In this document: one piece after another, positions 26,801 through 35,745 of the stretch
Position numbering within the stretch: the stretch's first letter is position 1
Layout of the letters: each line of letters opens with the position of its first letter
Assembly (NCBI GenBank): GCA_041563475.1
Contig: JBFFMY010000004.1
Coordinates: 1-64,000, forward strand
Source of the DNA: CAJXZP01 sp041563475
GTDB taxonomy: Bacteria > Bacteroidota > Bacteroidia > Flavobacteriales_G > Salibacteraceae
Reading direction: 5' to 3'
Length of the DNA stretch: 64,000 nucleotides
Position numbers and translations under genes: made by a program
Notes under the pieces: model-generated
What the model saw: the letters and a program-made list of their open reading frames with translations, nothing else
Databases searched by the model: none
What the model was told of the DNA's origin: nothing

Positions 26801-27722
26801 TTTAGATGCATCTTCAAATGGGGTACTAAGTAATCCAAATCTTAAACCATCTCAAACAATTGATTATGCTGTTGGTTTTAAACAAGTAGTTACAAAAAGT
26901 TCATCTATATCGTTAGAAGCTTTTTATAGAGAGTTAAGAAACATGGTTCAAGTTGTTGGACTGCAAAACGCATATCCTAGAACGTATATTACCTACGGAA
27001 ATATTGATTTTGGTACGGTTAAGGGATTAGTATTATCATATGATTTAAGAAGAACTAAAAACATTCGTTTAACAGCATCCTATACATTGCAATTTGCTGC
27101 AGGTACAGGATCAGATGCCTTTAGTGCACAAAACCTGGTTAGATCAGGAAAACAAAGTTTAAGAAATACATCTCCATTAAATTACGATCAAAGACATAAT
27201 ATCGTAGCTAATTTTGATTACAGATTCGGAAATGGCAAAGCATATAATGGTCCTCAAAGTGCAAAATGGTTGCAAGGAGTAGGAGCAAACGTTGTATTTA
27301 ATGTGGGTTCTGGAACTCCTTATTCTCAACAAAACTTTGTTACGGGAGAAGGGTTTATTAACCCTGTGGGAGCAGCAACTTTAAGTGGTTCTGTAAACGG
27401 TTCGCGTTTACCTTGGCAGTTTAGAATGGATTTCAAAATTGATAAGAATTTAATACTTGCAAAGGATAGTAAACACCCAATGCGCATGAATGTTTACTTA
27501 CAAATGTTTAACGTGTTAAACAGCTTGAATGTAAGATCTGTGTACAAATTTACTGGAACACCTAGTGATGATGGTTATTTGACGGATTCGAGATACCAAA
27601 ATGATATTCAATCTCAATTGGATGAACAATCATTTAGAGAACAATATTCAATGAAAATTAATAACCCAGGAAATTATAATCTGCCACGTAGAACTAGAAT
27701 AGGTGTTCTAGTAACATTCTAG
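23874..27722 (+). CDS. TonB-dependent receptor with carboxypeptidase-like regulatory domain
   Basis: A 1282-residue outer-membrane receptor. It has a signal peptide (1-22), a carboxypeptidase-like regulatory domain (about 25-110, IQGKIKDSSTGEPLPFVNI), a plug (about 140-240, with RSATDAAKTTAGVY and IRGARSDANYYYIDGM), then a 22-strand-type barrel closing with RRTRIGVLVTF. Residues 553-564 read as a canonical EF-hand loop (DEDGNGFISPNE), and 714-725 as a weaker one, which is unusual inside a receptor barrel and suggests calcium binding by an external loop. The next two genes are on the same strand within 70 bp. The ligand is unknown; no SusD-like gene follows. Confidence 0.93.
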   Translation: MLKQVLSSFILTVIISAGAFAQAGQSGIQGKIKDSSTGEPLPFVNIILELNGVQKAGGQTDFDGNYVIKPISPGTYTLKATFVGYKPVQLNGITITSEQTKFVDVKMESTAIEMTTFVVSEYKNKLIDKGNTAVKATVSAEDFENMAVRSATDAAKTTAGVYAADDGSGNLNIRGARSDANYYYIDGMKVTGSSNLPKSSIGEISVITGGLPAQYGDVTGGIISITTKGPSKEYHGAVEYLTSGFKFGNDVYGLDAYGYNVVEGSLSGPLVMKRDSNKNKTAEPIVGFFLSGNFTHAVDPTPSAIGIWKVKDDVLSDLQQNPVTILPGFGQTIQNAELLRGDSFEKVKTKQNVASGTYVLNGKLDFNTGKNTNLTFGGSYNGNSRKGYSYTGSLYNAAHNAQINSNNWRVFGRFVQRFGNNTDTEASKSSVKNAFYSIQFDYNEDNRKSADATHGENYFDYGYIGQFQRFQQRQYANVTLDGDSLYLGADQGWVTQGTYRVQQTFEDTLIGFKPSDLNPEMTAYTSNYYNIFGWEGYDEDGNPVYDRNKASLDEDGNGFISPNEANYYLRNIENIQNSGGYINGSAPNTVYGVWSSHAGISNGSTKSKNQQYRISLMGSADIKKHAVSVGFEYEQRVMRGYSIAPRGLWTIGNLRTNSHLQNLDVLNPTVTSEQTAPTVSYDRLNAAPGEYTGEINEDAQSFFDYNLRNSLSLNPDGNDFIDFNNLTPDQLELEFFSTQELLNSGNSLVNYYGFDAYGNQTTGSTSLNDFFNATDEYGNYTRPVDAFRPNYVSGWIQDKYAFDDLVFNVGVRIDRLDLNQSVLKDEYVLLPTIKAGENAARDLANNTEGYAIPNNVGDDYVVYVDNVQNPTEITGYRDGGTWYNKEGNEIASGDALQGPSGIAPLLVDKENTRSSDINVNSFQDYTPQVNVMPRIAFSFPINDEALFFAHYDVLTRRPTANGSSTAARLNVVDYYFLDASSNGVLSNPNLKPSQTIDYAVGFKQVVTKSSSISLEAFYRELRNMVQVVGLQNAYPRTYITYGNIDFGTVKGLVLSYDLRRTKNIRLTASYTLQFAAGTGSDAFSAQNLVRSGKQSLRNTSPLNYDQRHNIVANFDYRFGNGKAYNGPQSAKWLQGVGANVVFNVGSGTPYSQQNFVTGEGFINPVGAATLSGSVNGSRLPWQFRMDFKIDKNLILAKDSKHPMRMNVYLQMFNVLNSLNVRSVYKFTGTPSDDGYLTDSRYQNDIQSQLDEQSFREQYSMKINNPGNYNLPRRTRIGVLVTF

Positions 27723-27784
27723 TGGACTTACATCATTTATGAAAATTAAAAAAAAGTAAGACATTGGGTAAAGAAATAAAAAAC

Positions 27785-30700
27785 ATGAACATGAAAGCTT
27801 CCATATTAGCCGTATTGGCTGTACTAATCTCTACATTCTCATTTTCTAGAGAATATCAAGGGCAGTTTAAAAAATCAGAGAATTCAGGAAACGGAACAGC
27901 CGCAAACTGCGCGCCTCCTGTTAGTTCAAATGAACTTTCTATCAATAACATTCGTGCCGTAATCCAAACAGGTGGTGATATGTGGTGGGATTTAGTAGGT
28001 GTGCCTCAATATGAGGTGCCTAGAGAATCTGGTAAAACGTCCTTATTTGCTGGCTCGCTATGGCTGGGTGGTAGAGATGCTTCTGGGCAATTGAAAGTGG
28101 CTGCTTTAAGATTTAGACAAGTAGGTATGGACTTTTGGACGGGACCTTTAAGTACCGTTACAGCTGAAATTGATCCAAGTACTTGTGAGCAATGGGATAG
28201 ACATTTTAAAAGTACCCGTCAAGAGGTAGATAATTTTGTTCAATCATATGCAGATGGTTCCACAGAAATACCAGAATTTATTAAAACATGGCCAGCTATG
28301 GGAGACCCGTCTAAAGAGGAAGCTACATATTTAGCTCCTTTTATTGATGTGGATGGTGATGGGTTTTACAATCCTGATGCAGGTGATTACCCAGGATATG
28401 ATTTAACTGGAAATGTAGATTGTCAAGGACAATTATTAAATGTGTATGGTGATGAGAATTTATGGTGGATTTTTAATGATAAAGGAAATATCCATACAGA
28501 AACAGGAGGACAATCCATTGGAATGGAAATTCGTGCTCAAGCATTCTCATTTGCAACGAACGATGAAGTGAATAACATGACCTTTTACAACTACGAGTTG
28601 GTAAATCGTTCCTCATTTGATTTAGAAGATACATACTTCGGTTTTTGGGTAGATCCTGATTTAGGAAACGCACAAGATGATTACGTGGGTAGTGACGTAG
28701 AAAGAGGCTTAGGTTACTGTTACAATGGGGATGAGTTTGATGATGATAACGCTGGTCGTCCAGGTTATGGTGCAAACCCACCGGCTATTGGAGTAGATTT
28801 CTTTCAAGGTCCTTTCCAAGATGCCGATGGGAAAGATAACTGTTTGTGTAATTCTTACGCAGACGCAATTGCGGATGATGGTGTAGTTTACAGTGGGTCC
28901 GGAGTTGGTTATGGGGATGGATTAATTGATAATGAACGTTTGGGTATGAGAGCATTCTTGTACTTTAATAACGATAATTCAGTTCGTGGAGATCCTAGAG
29001 TAGCGACTGATTATTACAATTACTTAAGAAGTTTTTGGAGAGATAATACGAAAATGGTATACGGTGGAACGGGATACCAAAGTAGTCCAGGCGTTGTTCA
29101 ACCATTATTAGAAGCTGACTTTATGTTTCCTGGTGATTCTGATCCGAAAGGTTGGGGAACAGATGGAGATCCTCAAGCCAATTGGACGGAGGTAACCGCA
29201 GGTAACGTACCTGCTGATAGAAGGTTTGTGCAATCAGCTGGTCCATTTGGATTAGCTCCAGGTGCCATTAATAATATCACAGTTGGTGTTGTTTGGGCTA
29301 AAGCGAATGCAGGTGGTGCAGGTGCATCTGTTAAAGCGATGAAACAAGCGGATACCAAAACACAAGCATTATTTGATAACTGTTTCCAGTTATTAGATGG
29401 TCCTGATGCTCCAGTTGTTTCTATTACAGAATTGGATCAACAATTGGTTTTTCAATTGGATAACGTTTCAGGGAATAACGCTAACGATGATTACTTTGAA
29501 ATTGATCCTTTTATTGTTGCTCCGGATACGATTGCAATGAATGGAGATACTGCAGATAAAGTTTCTGATCCAGTATTATACGATTCTCTATCTCGTGAGT
29601 ATAGAAGTTATAGATTTCAAGGTTATCAAGTATTTCAATTACGTGACGCTTCAGTTTCAGCAGCTGATTTATATGATGAAGATAAAGCACGTTTGGTTTT
29701 TCAATGTGATGTTGAAGATGACGTAACTCGTTTAATCAATTATAGATTTGATCTTGATCTTGAAGCAATTGTTCCTGAATTACGTGTGGATATTGCTTCA
29801 AATGAGGGAGTATTTAAAACCTTCACAAGAACAGAAGATGCTTTTGCGGAAGGAGAACGTACCCTGGTAAATTATAGAACTTATTATTATATGGCTATAG
29901 CTTATGCGTATAACAATTACAAAACGTATAACCAACAAGATCCAGATGGGTTAGATGGACAAAAAACTCCGTATTTACCGAGTAGAAAGGCTCCAACTGG
30001 ACCAATCATTCGTTATTCTGCCATTCCACATAAAACGGAAATGCAAAATGAGGGTCAGGTATTAGGTTCGTCTTTTGGTGATTTTGTACCTGTTACGCGC
30101 TTGGAAGGTATTGGAAATAATGGACATTTTCTAGAGTTAGATCCTACTACCAAACAGGAAATTATGAGTGGTGCACCATACAAATCAGGAACGCCTACAT
30201 ATATTCCTGGAGACATTGCTGGAACAACAAACACACCTATTGAGGTTAAAATTATAGATCCTTTGCAAGTTAAAAGTGGAAATTATCAAGTTAATTTCTA
30301 TGATACTACTGGAAAAGGGCTTGGAGAATCTTCATGGTATTTAATTCAAACTGATGACACTGGCGATGTTATGGACACTGTTTATTCTAAATCACGTATT
30401 TCTTCTCAGAAAGAGGAGTTAGTTCCGGAATTAGGGATTTCAATAACAGTGAAGGATGTTGAAAATGCAGGTTATGATCCATTTACAAATGGAGTTATTG
30501 GCTCTCAAATAATTTATGATGACTATAATAAACAATGGTTATCTGGTGTTGGAAATCAGGATGGTAATATCTATCAAAACTGGATTCGTTCTGGTAAGAA
30601 CGCAGAGGATAACTTAGATCCTTATTTTGATTACGATCTTGGTTTTACTCCTCCTGGAGGTCAAACTGGAATCTCTATTGATGAGGATGAACATTTTGAA

Positions 30701-32086
30701 AGTATTATCGAAGGTCAGTGGACAGCATTCAGAATGGGAACATGGAATACCCATGGTCCGGCAACAAACCGCCCTGGTAAAAACTTTAGTGCCTTGTATC
30801 AAGGGTTGCCTATTATTACAGAAAACAGAGGATATCAATTGAAATATTTGGATGGAGTGGATATTGTATTTACTGCGGATAAATCATTATGGTCTCGTTG
30901 CGTTGTTGTGGAAACACAAGATGATCCAGCACTTTCTCAAGGCAATGCTGTTAAATTGGACCCAAGGGCGCATCCGTCTGTAGACAAAAGTGGACTTTCT
31001 GCTGGTGATGCTGGTTATAACGCTGCAGAAGGAGATTTAATATCAACTACTGGAATGGGCTGGTTCCCAGGTTATGCTATGGATGTGGAAACAGGGGAAA
31101 GATTGAATGTTGCTTTTGGTGAAGATTCATATTTAAAATCTGAGAATGGTGATGATATGATTTGGAATCCATCTAATACTACTTATGAGGGTATTGCAAG
31201 TAATATTATTCGTTTTGGAGGTAAGCATTATGTGTATGTTTTCCGAAACAACGAAGTAGAAGAATCAGCTTATTTGGTTCCAGTCACATATAACGATCCA
31301 AGAAATAGGATGCCAGCATATGACGATGGTGAGTTTATGTATGCCAAATTATCAACAGGCGTGGCTTTGGACTATGAAAATGTATATAGAGCAGCCATGT
31401 GGGTTGGGTTGCCTTTACTGGAGTTTAATCAAGAACTGCTTTCAAATACAGCAACGGTTCAAATTCGAGTGAAAAAACAATTTGCACATTATTCTCCAGG
31501 TCCAAAAGTGAGCATTGGTAGTACCTTGGAAGAGGGCGTAGAGTATTTGGTTGAGAGAGGGCCTGTTTCATATAATGGCACCACGTATATGCGAAACCAA
31601 ACATTTGTTGCAACCGATAATATAACAACGTTGAATGGAACACCACAAACAGGTCTGGATACTAAAGATAATGTGGCTAAAACTATTAACGGTGGTCGCC
31701 CAACCTATGGATTCTCTTTAGTTGGAATGGAAAGTCGAGTAGGTCAAAATGAAGTGGCTAAGGAAGCGCTCGATTTAATTAGAGTAGTACCGAATCCGTA
31801 TTATGCCTATGCTGATTACGAACAAGACAAAAATGACTTTAGGGTTAAAGTTACCAACCTTCCGGGTAAATGTAAAGTAAGAATTTATACTTTAAATGGT
31901 GTTTTGGTACGTGAGTTTTCGAAGGATGATGATTCTGTTACTTCTATAGATTGGGATTTAAAAAACCAAGCTGCTATTCCAGTGGGAAGTGGAATGTATT
32001 TAATACATGTTGAAGTTCCCGGAGTTGGTGAAGTAATATTAAAATGGTTCGGTTCTCTTCGTCCTGTTGATTTAGATTCATTTTAA
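27785..32086 (+). CDS. Very large secreted protein with type IX-like C-terminal domain
   Basis: About 1433 residues from the ATG at 27785; a frame starting from TTG at 27764 adds seven residues, and another ATG lies at 27791. A signal peptide (about 1-22) is followed by long beta-rich regions with no named domain. Early on a DVDGDGFYNPDAGDYP segment (near residue 188) looks like a calcium-binding loop. The C-terminus (IRVVPNPYYAY, then IYTLNGVLVREFSK and GMYLIHVEV) has the form of a T9SS sorting domain. It lies between the receptor and a PorV-like gene and is probably their substrate or partner, displayed at the cell surface. Function is not known. Confidence 0.82.
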   Translation: MNMKASILAVLAVLISTFSFSREYQGQFKKSENSGNGTAANCAPPVSSNELSINNIRAVIQTGGDMWWDLVGVPQYEVPRESGKTSLFAGSLWLGGRDASGQLKVAALRFRQVGMDFWTGPLSTVTAEIDPSTCEQWDRHFKSTRQEVDNFVQSYADGSTEIPEFIKTWPAMGDPSKEEATYLAPFIDVDGDGFYNPDAGDYPGYDLTGNVDCQGQLLNVYGDENLWWIFNDKGNIHTETGGQSIGMEIRAQAFSFATNDEVNNMTFYNYELVNRSSFDLEDTYFGFWVDPDLGNAQDDYVGSDVERGLGYCYNGDEFDDDNAGRPGYGANPPAIGVDFFQGPFQDADGKDNCLCNSYADAIADDGVVYSGSGVGYGDGLIDNERLGMRAFLYFNNDNSVRGDPRVATDYYNYLRSFWRDNTKMVYGGTGYQSSPGVVQPLLEADFMFPGDSDPKGWGTDGDPQANWTEVTAGNVPADRRFVQSAGPFGLAPGAINNITVGVVWAKANAGGAGASVKAMKQADTKTQALFDNCFQLLDGPDAPVVSITELDQQLVFQLDNVSGNNANDDYFEIDPFIVAPDTIAMNGDTADKVSDPVLYDSLSREYRSYRFQGYQVFQLRDASVSAADLYDEDKARLVFQCDVEDDVTRLINYRFDLDLEAIVPELRVDIASNEGVFKTFTRTEDAFAEGERTLVNYRTYYYMAIAYAYNNYKTYNQQDPDGLDGQKTPYLPSRKAPTGPIIRYSAIPHKTEMQNEGQVLGSSFGDFVPVTRLEGIGNNGHFLELDPTTKQEIMSGAPYKSGTPTYIPGDIAGTTNTPIEVKIIDPLQVKSGNYQVNFYDTTGKGLGESSWYLIQTDDTGDVMDTVYSKSRISSQKEELVPELGISITVKDVENAGYDPFTNGVIGSQIIYDDYNKQWLSGVGNQDGNIYQNWIRSGKNAEDNLDPYFDYDLGFTPPGGQTGISIDEDEHFESIIEGQWTAFRMGTWNTHGPATNRPGKNFSALYQGLPIITENRGYQLKYLDGVDIVFTADKSLWSRCVVVETQDDPALSQGNAVKLDPRAHPSVDKSGLSAGDAGYNAAEGDLISTTGMGWFPGYAMDVETGERLNVAFGEDSYLKSENGDDMIWNPSNTTYEGIASNIIRFGGKHYVYVFRNNEVEESAYLVPVTYNDPRNRMPAYDDGEFMYAKLSTGVALDYENVYRAAMWVGLPLLEFNQELLSNTATVQIRVKKQFAHYSPGPKVSIGSTLEEGVEYLVERGPVSYNGTTYMRNQTFVATDNITTLNGTPQTGLDTKDNVAKTINGGRPTYGFSLVGMESRVGQNEVAKEALDLIRVVPNPYYAYADYEQDKNDFRVKVTNLPGKCKVRIYTLNGVLVREFSKDDDSVTSIDWDLKNQAAIPVGSGMYLIHVEVPGVGEVILKWFGSLRPVDLDSF

Positions 32087-32125
32087 AAGTTAGTAGTAGA
32101 TATTTAGAATTACAATTTTGTTATT

Positions 32126-33205
32126 ATGAGAATAAAAAATAATATAAGTAAAATTTTAGGGGTATCACTAGTACTTTTAATGTCTATACCTGCGGTTTAT
32201 GCAGGTAATAAAGACCGAATTGGATCTAATGGTGCAGAGCAACTAAAAATTAATCCATGGGCACGTAGTGGTGGTTTTGGAAATGCAAATTCAGCAAGTG
32301 TTATTGGTGTTGAAGCTACATTTTTGAATGTATCAGGATTGGCGATGACCAGAAAAATGGACATTAGCATTAACTACTCTTCGTGGTTAGGCGGTTCAGG
32401 AATTGGAATTAGCTCCATAGGTTATGGTCAACGTTTAGGTGATTATAGTGTTGTTGCTGCAGGTTTTCAATCTATGGATTTTGGAGATATCAAAAGAACA
32501 ACTACTGATTTACCTGATGGGTCGGGAACTTTTAACGCGCAATATGGCACATTCTTTTTGTCGTATGCTCGAGAATTTTCCAACAGTATTTACGCTGGTT
32601 TTACCACAAAAGTTGTTACGGAAGGTATCTCAAATGCCAAAGCTTCTGCTATGGCGTTTGATTTTGGTATTCGTTATGTAACTGGGGATAATGATAACAT
32701 CAAATTTGGAATTGCCCTTAAAAATATTGGAGGCCAACTTCAATTTACCGGTGATGGGTTTTCAACCAAAACTTCTATTGATTCAAAAGAATTCACTGTT
32801 TCACAAAGAACACAAGGAGTTGAGTTACCATCTATTTTAAATATGGGTTTAACGTATGACGTGTTGATTGGTGAATTAGAAAATTCAGAAGAAACAGGTA
32901 TAAGAGCTACACATAGAATTTCACCTGCATTTAACTTCATGTCAAACTCTTTTGGTAAAGATCAAATGAGTTTGGGTGTAGAATATGCATTTAAAGAATT
33001 TATAATGTTTAGAGCAGCTTATTTGTACGAAGATAAAATCACGGATTCTGCCTTATCTACGTTGGCGTATTCTGGACCTTCAGCTGGTATCTCAGTTGCT
33101 ATTCCAGTAAATAAGACGGGAAGTTCTTTAGATATTGATTATTCTTACAGAGCTACACGTAACTTTTCTGGAGTTAATACAGTGGGTCTTAGATTAAACT
33201 TGTAA
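32126..33205 (+). CDS. PorV/PorQ family outer-membrane protein
   Basis: A 359-residue beta-barrel protein with a signal peptide (1-26, ending in VYAG). The mature start (INPWARSGGFGNANSA) and the ATFLNVSGLA segment are typical of the PorV/UPF0164 group, where a conserved small-residue opening is followed by 14 barrel strands. PorV carries T9SS substrates to the attachment complex in the outer membrane. Sitting 39 bp after the giant T9SS-type protein, this paralogue may be dedicated to it. Distinction from core PorV cannot be made without other T9SS genes, which are not in this window. Confidence 0.82.
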   Translation: MRIKNNISKILGVSLVLLMSIPAVYAGNKDRIGSNGAEQLKINPWARSGGFGNANSASVIGVEATFLNVSGLAMTRKMDISINYSSWLGGSGIGISSIGYGQRLGDYSVVAAGFQSMDFGDIKRTTTDLPDGSGTFNAQYGTFFLSYAREFSNSIYAGFTTKVVTEGISNAKASAMAFDFGIRYVTGDNDNIKFGIALKNIGGQLQFTGDGFSTKTSIDSKEFTVSQRTQGVELPSILNMGLTYDVLIGELENSEETGIRATHRISPAFNFMSNSFGKDQMSLGVEYAFKEFIMFRAAYLYEDKITDSALSTLAYSGPSAGISVAIPVNKTGSSLDIDYSYRATRNFSGVNTVGLRLNL

Positions 33206-33225
33206 GGAGAGATTTAAAAAAATAT

Positions 33226-33266
33226 TACTTTTGTTGCACAGTCCTGCTTGATTCAAGCGGGACTGT
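33226..33266 (+). promoter_or_regulatory. greA promoter and 5'-end hairpin
   Basis: TACTTTTG (33226-33233) fits the TAnnTTTG -7 box. About five bases on, at 33238-33266, lies a 13-bp stem (ACAGTCCTGCTTG with CAAGCGGGACTGT, one G-T pair) around an ATT loop. Transcription would begin at or next to the foot of this hairpin, 50 bases before the greA ATG. No T-run follows, so it is not a normal terminator. Confidence 0.6.
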
Positions 33267-33289
33267 CGCATTATAAAAATGCACAGAAA

Positions 33290-33763
33290 ATGACGGATAT
33301 TTCTTATTATACCGAAGAAGGGTTGGCAGCTGCAAGAGCTGAATTAGAACAAATGGAAAAGGTGGAAAGACCTTTTATTACGCAACAAATAGCCGAAGCA
33401 AGAGATAAAGGTGATTTATCTGAGAATGCAGAATACCATGCCGCTAAAGAGTCTCAAGGATTATTGGAAGCAAAAATTTCGCATTTAAAAAATGAGTTGA
33501 GTAATGCACGTGTATTAGATGAATCGAATTTAGATTTATCAAAGGTGTTGGTTTTATCGAAAGTTAAAATTAAGAATGTAGTTAATGGTGCGGTGATGAC
33601 CTACACTCTTGTAGCTCCAACAGAGTCGGACTTATCGAAAGGAAAGATTTCGGTTAAATCTCCGATTGGAAAAGGACTACTTGGAACTTCGGTAGGAGAT
33701 ATTGCCGAAGTGGATGTGCCTACTGGAAAAATGAAATTTGAAATCATTGAAATTTCTAGATAG
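33290..33763 (+). CDS. greA: Transcription elongation factor GreA
   Basis: A 157-residue factor that rescues backtracked RNA polymerase by stimulating transcript cleavage. The N-terminal coiled coil ends in the catalytic tip GDLSENAEYHAAKE, carrying the Asp and Glu pair; the C-terminal domain shows SPIGKGLLGTSVGDIAEVDVP. The ATG at 33290 is preferred over a TTG at 33248, which would lie inside the 5' hairpin. The HIT gene follows 6 bp on. Confidence 0.95.
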   Translation: MTDISYYTEEGLAAARAELEQMEKVERPFITQQIAEARDKGDLSENAEYHAAKESQGLLEAKISHLKNELSNARVLDESNLDLSKVLVLSKVKIKNVVNGAVMTYTLVAPTESDLSKGKISVKSPIGKGLLGTSVGDIAEVDVPTGKMKFEIIEISR

Positions 33764-33769
33764 AAAGAA

Positions 33770-34174
33770 ATGACTTCCATATTTACGAAAATAATTAATG
33801 GAGAAATTCCATCCTATAAAGTAGCTGAAAGCGATATGTTTTATGCTTTTTTGGATATCTCGCCTTTAACGAAAGGGCACACGCTTGTTGTTCCAAAATT
33901 GGAAGTGGATTATATTTTTGATTTGGAAGATGAATTGGTTGGCGAAATGATGGTGTTTAGTAAAAAGGTAGCGAAGTCCATCGAGAAGGTCATTCCATGC
34001 GATAGAGTGGGTATTGCTGTCATTGGATTAGAAGTGCCTCATGCGCATATGCATTTGATTCCAATTAATGGGATGGGAGATATGAATTTCGCAAATCCTA
34101 AATTAAAATTGGAGCCGAATGAGTTTGTGGAAATTTCAAATAAAATAAATCAAGCTTTTAAAAGCTTTACTTAA
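33770..34174 (+). CDS. HIT family protein
   Basis: A 134-residue histidine-triad protein, likely acting on nucleotide phosphoramidates or dinucleotides. FTKIINGEIPSYKV at 4-17 and the catalytic HAHMH triad (near residues 92-96) are plain. It follows greA on the same transcript. Its last bases overlap the 3' end of ruvC on the other strand by 8 bp. Confidence 0.95.
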   Translation: MTSIFTKIINGEIPSYKVAESDMFYAFLDISPLTKGHTLVVPKLEVDYIFDLEDELVGEMMVFSKKVAKSIEKVIPCDRVGIAVIGLEVPHAHMHLIPINGMGDMNFANPKLKLEPNEFVEISNKINQAFKSFT

Positions 34175-34724
34175 CTTTTTTGGGATTATTTTTCACAAAT
34201 GATTCCCACCCGGAATAGGTTTTACCCTGTTTTACACTTGAACTTTGAAAGAAATGACAAACAGCTGCGGCTAATCCATCCGTGGCATCAAGTTGTTTTG
34301 GTAGGTCATCCAACTTCAACTTTAAAATACTCACCAACATAGCAGAAACTTGTTCTTTTGAAGCTGTTCCCTTCCCTGTAATCGACTGTTTTATTTTTCT
34401 AGGGGCATATTCAAAAATGGGTAAATCACGATATACAGCGGCTGCCATCGCAACACCTTGGGCTCGGCCTAATTTTAGCATAGATTGAACATTCTTCCCA
34501 AAGAAAGGGGCCTCCAAAGCCACTTCATCTGGATGGAATTCATCAATAAGTCCTAAAGTACGCTCAAAAATCCGTCTTAACTTGGCTCCATGACTGGGCA
34601 GCTTGGCTAAGTGAATTACACCCAAGGTTAGCATTTCGGCTTTATTTCCTGAAATCTTTATGATTCCATATCCCATGATAGTAGTTCCAGGATCAATGCC
34701 TAAAATAATTTTTTCTGTTGCCAA
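34167..34724 (-). CDS. ruvC: Crossover junction endodeoxyribonuclease RuvC
   Basis: About 185 residues starting at a TTG (34724) that reads LATEKIILGIDPGTT. The frame runs further upstream, but that extension has no RuvC homology and would overlap the divergent flippase gene, so TTG is chosen. The first catalytic Asp in GIDPGTT, the Glu in LEAPFFGKN, and the C-terminal DATDGLAAA Asp pair are present. It resolves Holliday junctions. ruvA and ruvB are not nearby. Confidence 0.92.
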   Translation of the reverse strand: MATEKIILGIDPGTTIMGYGIIKISGNKAEMLTLGVIHLAKLPSHGAKLRRIFERTLGLIDEFHPDEVALEAPFFGKNVQSMLKLGRAQGVAMAAAVYRDLPIFEYAPRKIKQSITGKGTASKEQVSAMLVSILKLKLDDLPKQLDATDGLAAAVCHFFQSSSVKQGKTYSGWESFVKNNPKKVK

Positions 34725-34730
34725 ATTGAA

Positions 34731-34738
34731 TAAATTTG
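34731..34738 (+). promoter_or_regulatory. -7 box of the flippase/glycosyltransferase operon
   Basis: TAAATTTG fits TAnnTTTG and lies 14 bases before the ATG at 34753. Confidence 0.45.
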
Positions 34739-34752
34739 CGTGAATTGAGCGT

Positions 34753-35745
34753 ATGCAGTCCACAAAGAAAAAGAAACTCTTTCGATATTTAGGTATTTTC
34801 CTCAAGGGACTCATGTTAGTTTTAACCTTTTGGTTCATTTATAACCGAATTTTAGCGACTAAAAATATTGATGAAATAATTCAATATTTTAATTCTCATT
34901 TATCTGATTCAAATTCTTTTTGGTTAGTAATTATTGCATGTTCTCTGGTACTGTTGAATTGGTCTATCGAAACAATAAAGTGGCGTTTTTTGATTTTTAA
35001 AATCGAGAAAATTTCGTTTTTTAGAGCATTTAAAGCTGTAATATCAGGGGTAACAGTAAGTGTATTTACCCCAAATAGAATTGGCGAATACGCAGGTAGA
35101 GTAATCTATATTCAGAAAGCGGACCGTATTGAAGCTACCCTTATTACTGTGGTTAGTAGCGTAAGTCAATTGGTAATAACTCTTTTAGTAGGTGCATTGG
35201 CGTCTCTGTTTTACCTTAAAGGTTATTATTCTGATACCATCCATCCATGGATGTTTTATGTGGGTTTACAACTCTACGTTGTGTTTTTTGCTTTAATTGT
35301 TTTAGCCTTCATCAACACATCCTTTCTGACGATTATTCTATCTCGAATAAAATTTTTATGGAGTAGATTTAAAAAGTATATCCAAGTCTTTTCCTATTTC
35401 AATCAGCGTGATTTATTGTGGGTATTGACGTTGAGTTTTTTAAGATTTATAATTTTTACCACTCAATATTATTTATTGTTTTTATTCTTTGATGTGGACT
35501 TGAGTTTTGGTCAGGCCGTAGTTCTAATTCCGGTGTATTTAATTACGTTGACGGCAATACCCACCATTACATTAGCAGAATTAGGTATACGCGAAGTAGT
35601 TGCATTAACTATATTTACAATGGTTTCTACCAATGAACTAGGTATGATAGCTACAACATTTGCAATTTGGGTAATTAACCTAGCAGTACCTGCCGCAATA
35701 GGAACCATTTTTGTATTGCAAACAAGAATTTTCAAGAATTCATAG
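34753..35745 (+). CDS. LPG synthase TM / flippase-like integral membrane protein
   Basis: A 330-residue polytopic membrane protein of the UPF0104 / lysylphosphatidylglycerol synthase TM group, with about eight helices. VFTPNRIGEYAGRVIYI near residues 97-113 and LAELGIREVVAL near 277 are typical family motifs. Only the membrane part is present, with no aminoacyl transferase domain. It is encoded one base overlapping a GT2, suggesting a role in building or flipping a glycolipid or polyprenyl-linked sugar. Confidence 0.85.
   Translation: MQSTKKKKLFRYLGIFLKGLMLVLTFWFIYNRILATKNIDEIIQYFNSHLSDSNSFWLVIIACSLVLLNWSIETIKWRFLIFKIEKISFFRAFKAVISGVTVSVFTPNRIGEYAGRVIYIQKADRIEATLITVVSSVSQLVITLLVGALASLFYLKGYYSDTIHPWMFYVGLQLYVVFFALIVLAFINTSFLTIILSRIKFLWSRFKKYIQVFSYFNQRDLLWVLTLSFLRFIIFTTQYYLLFLFFDVDLSFGQAVVLIPVYLITLTAIPTITLAELGIREVVALTIFTMVSTNELGMIATTFAIWVINLAVPAAIGTIFVLQTRIFKNS

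Noticed and set aside
33238..33266. Rho-independent terminator after the PorV-like gene
   Set aside because: The hairpin is strong but no T-run follows on the plus strand, and a -7 box directly precedes it; a 5' leader hairpin of greA fits better.
34725..34838. N-terminal extension of RuvC
   Set aside because: The extension has no RuvC homology and overlaps the divergent flippase gene; the family normally begins just before the GIDPGT motif.
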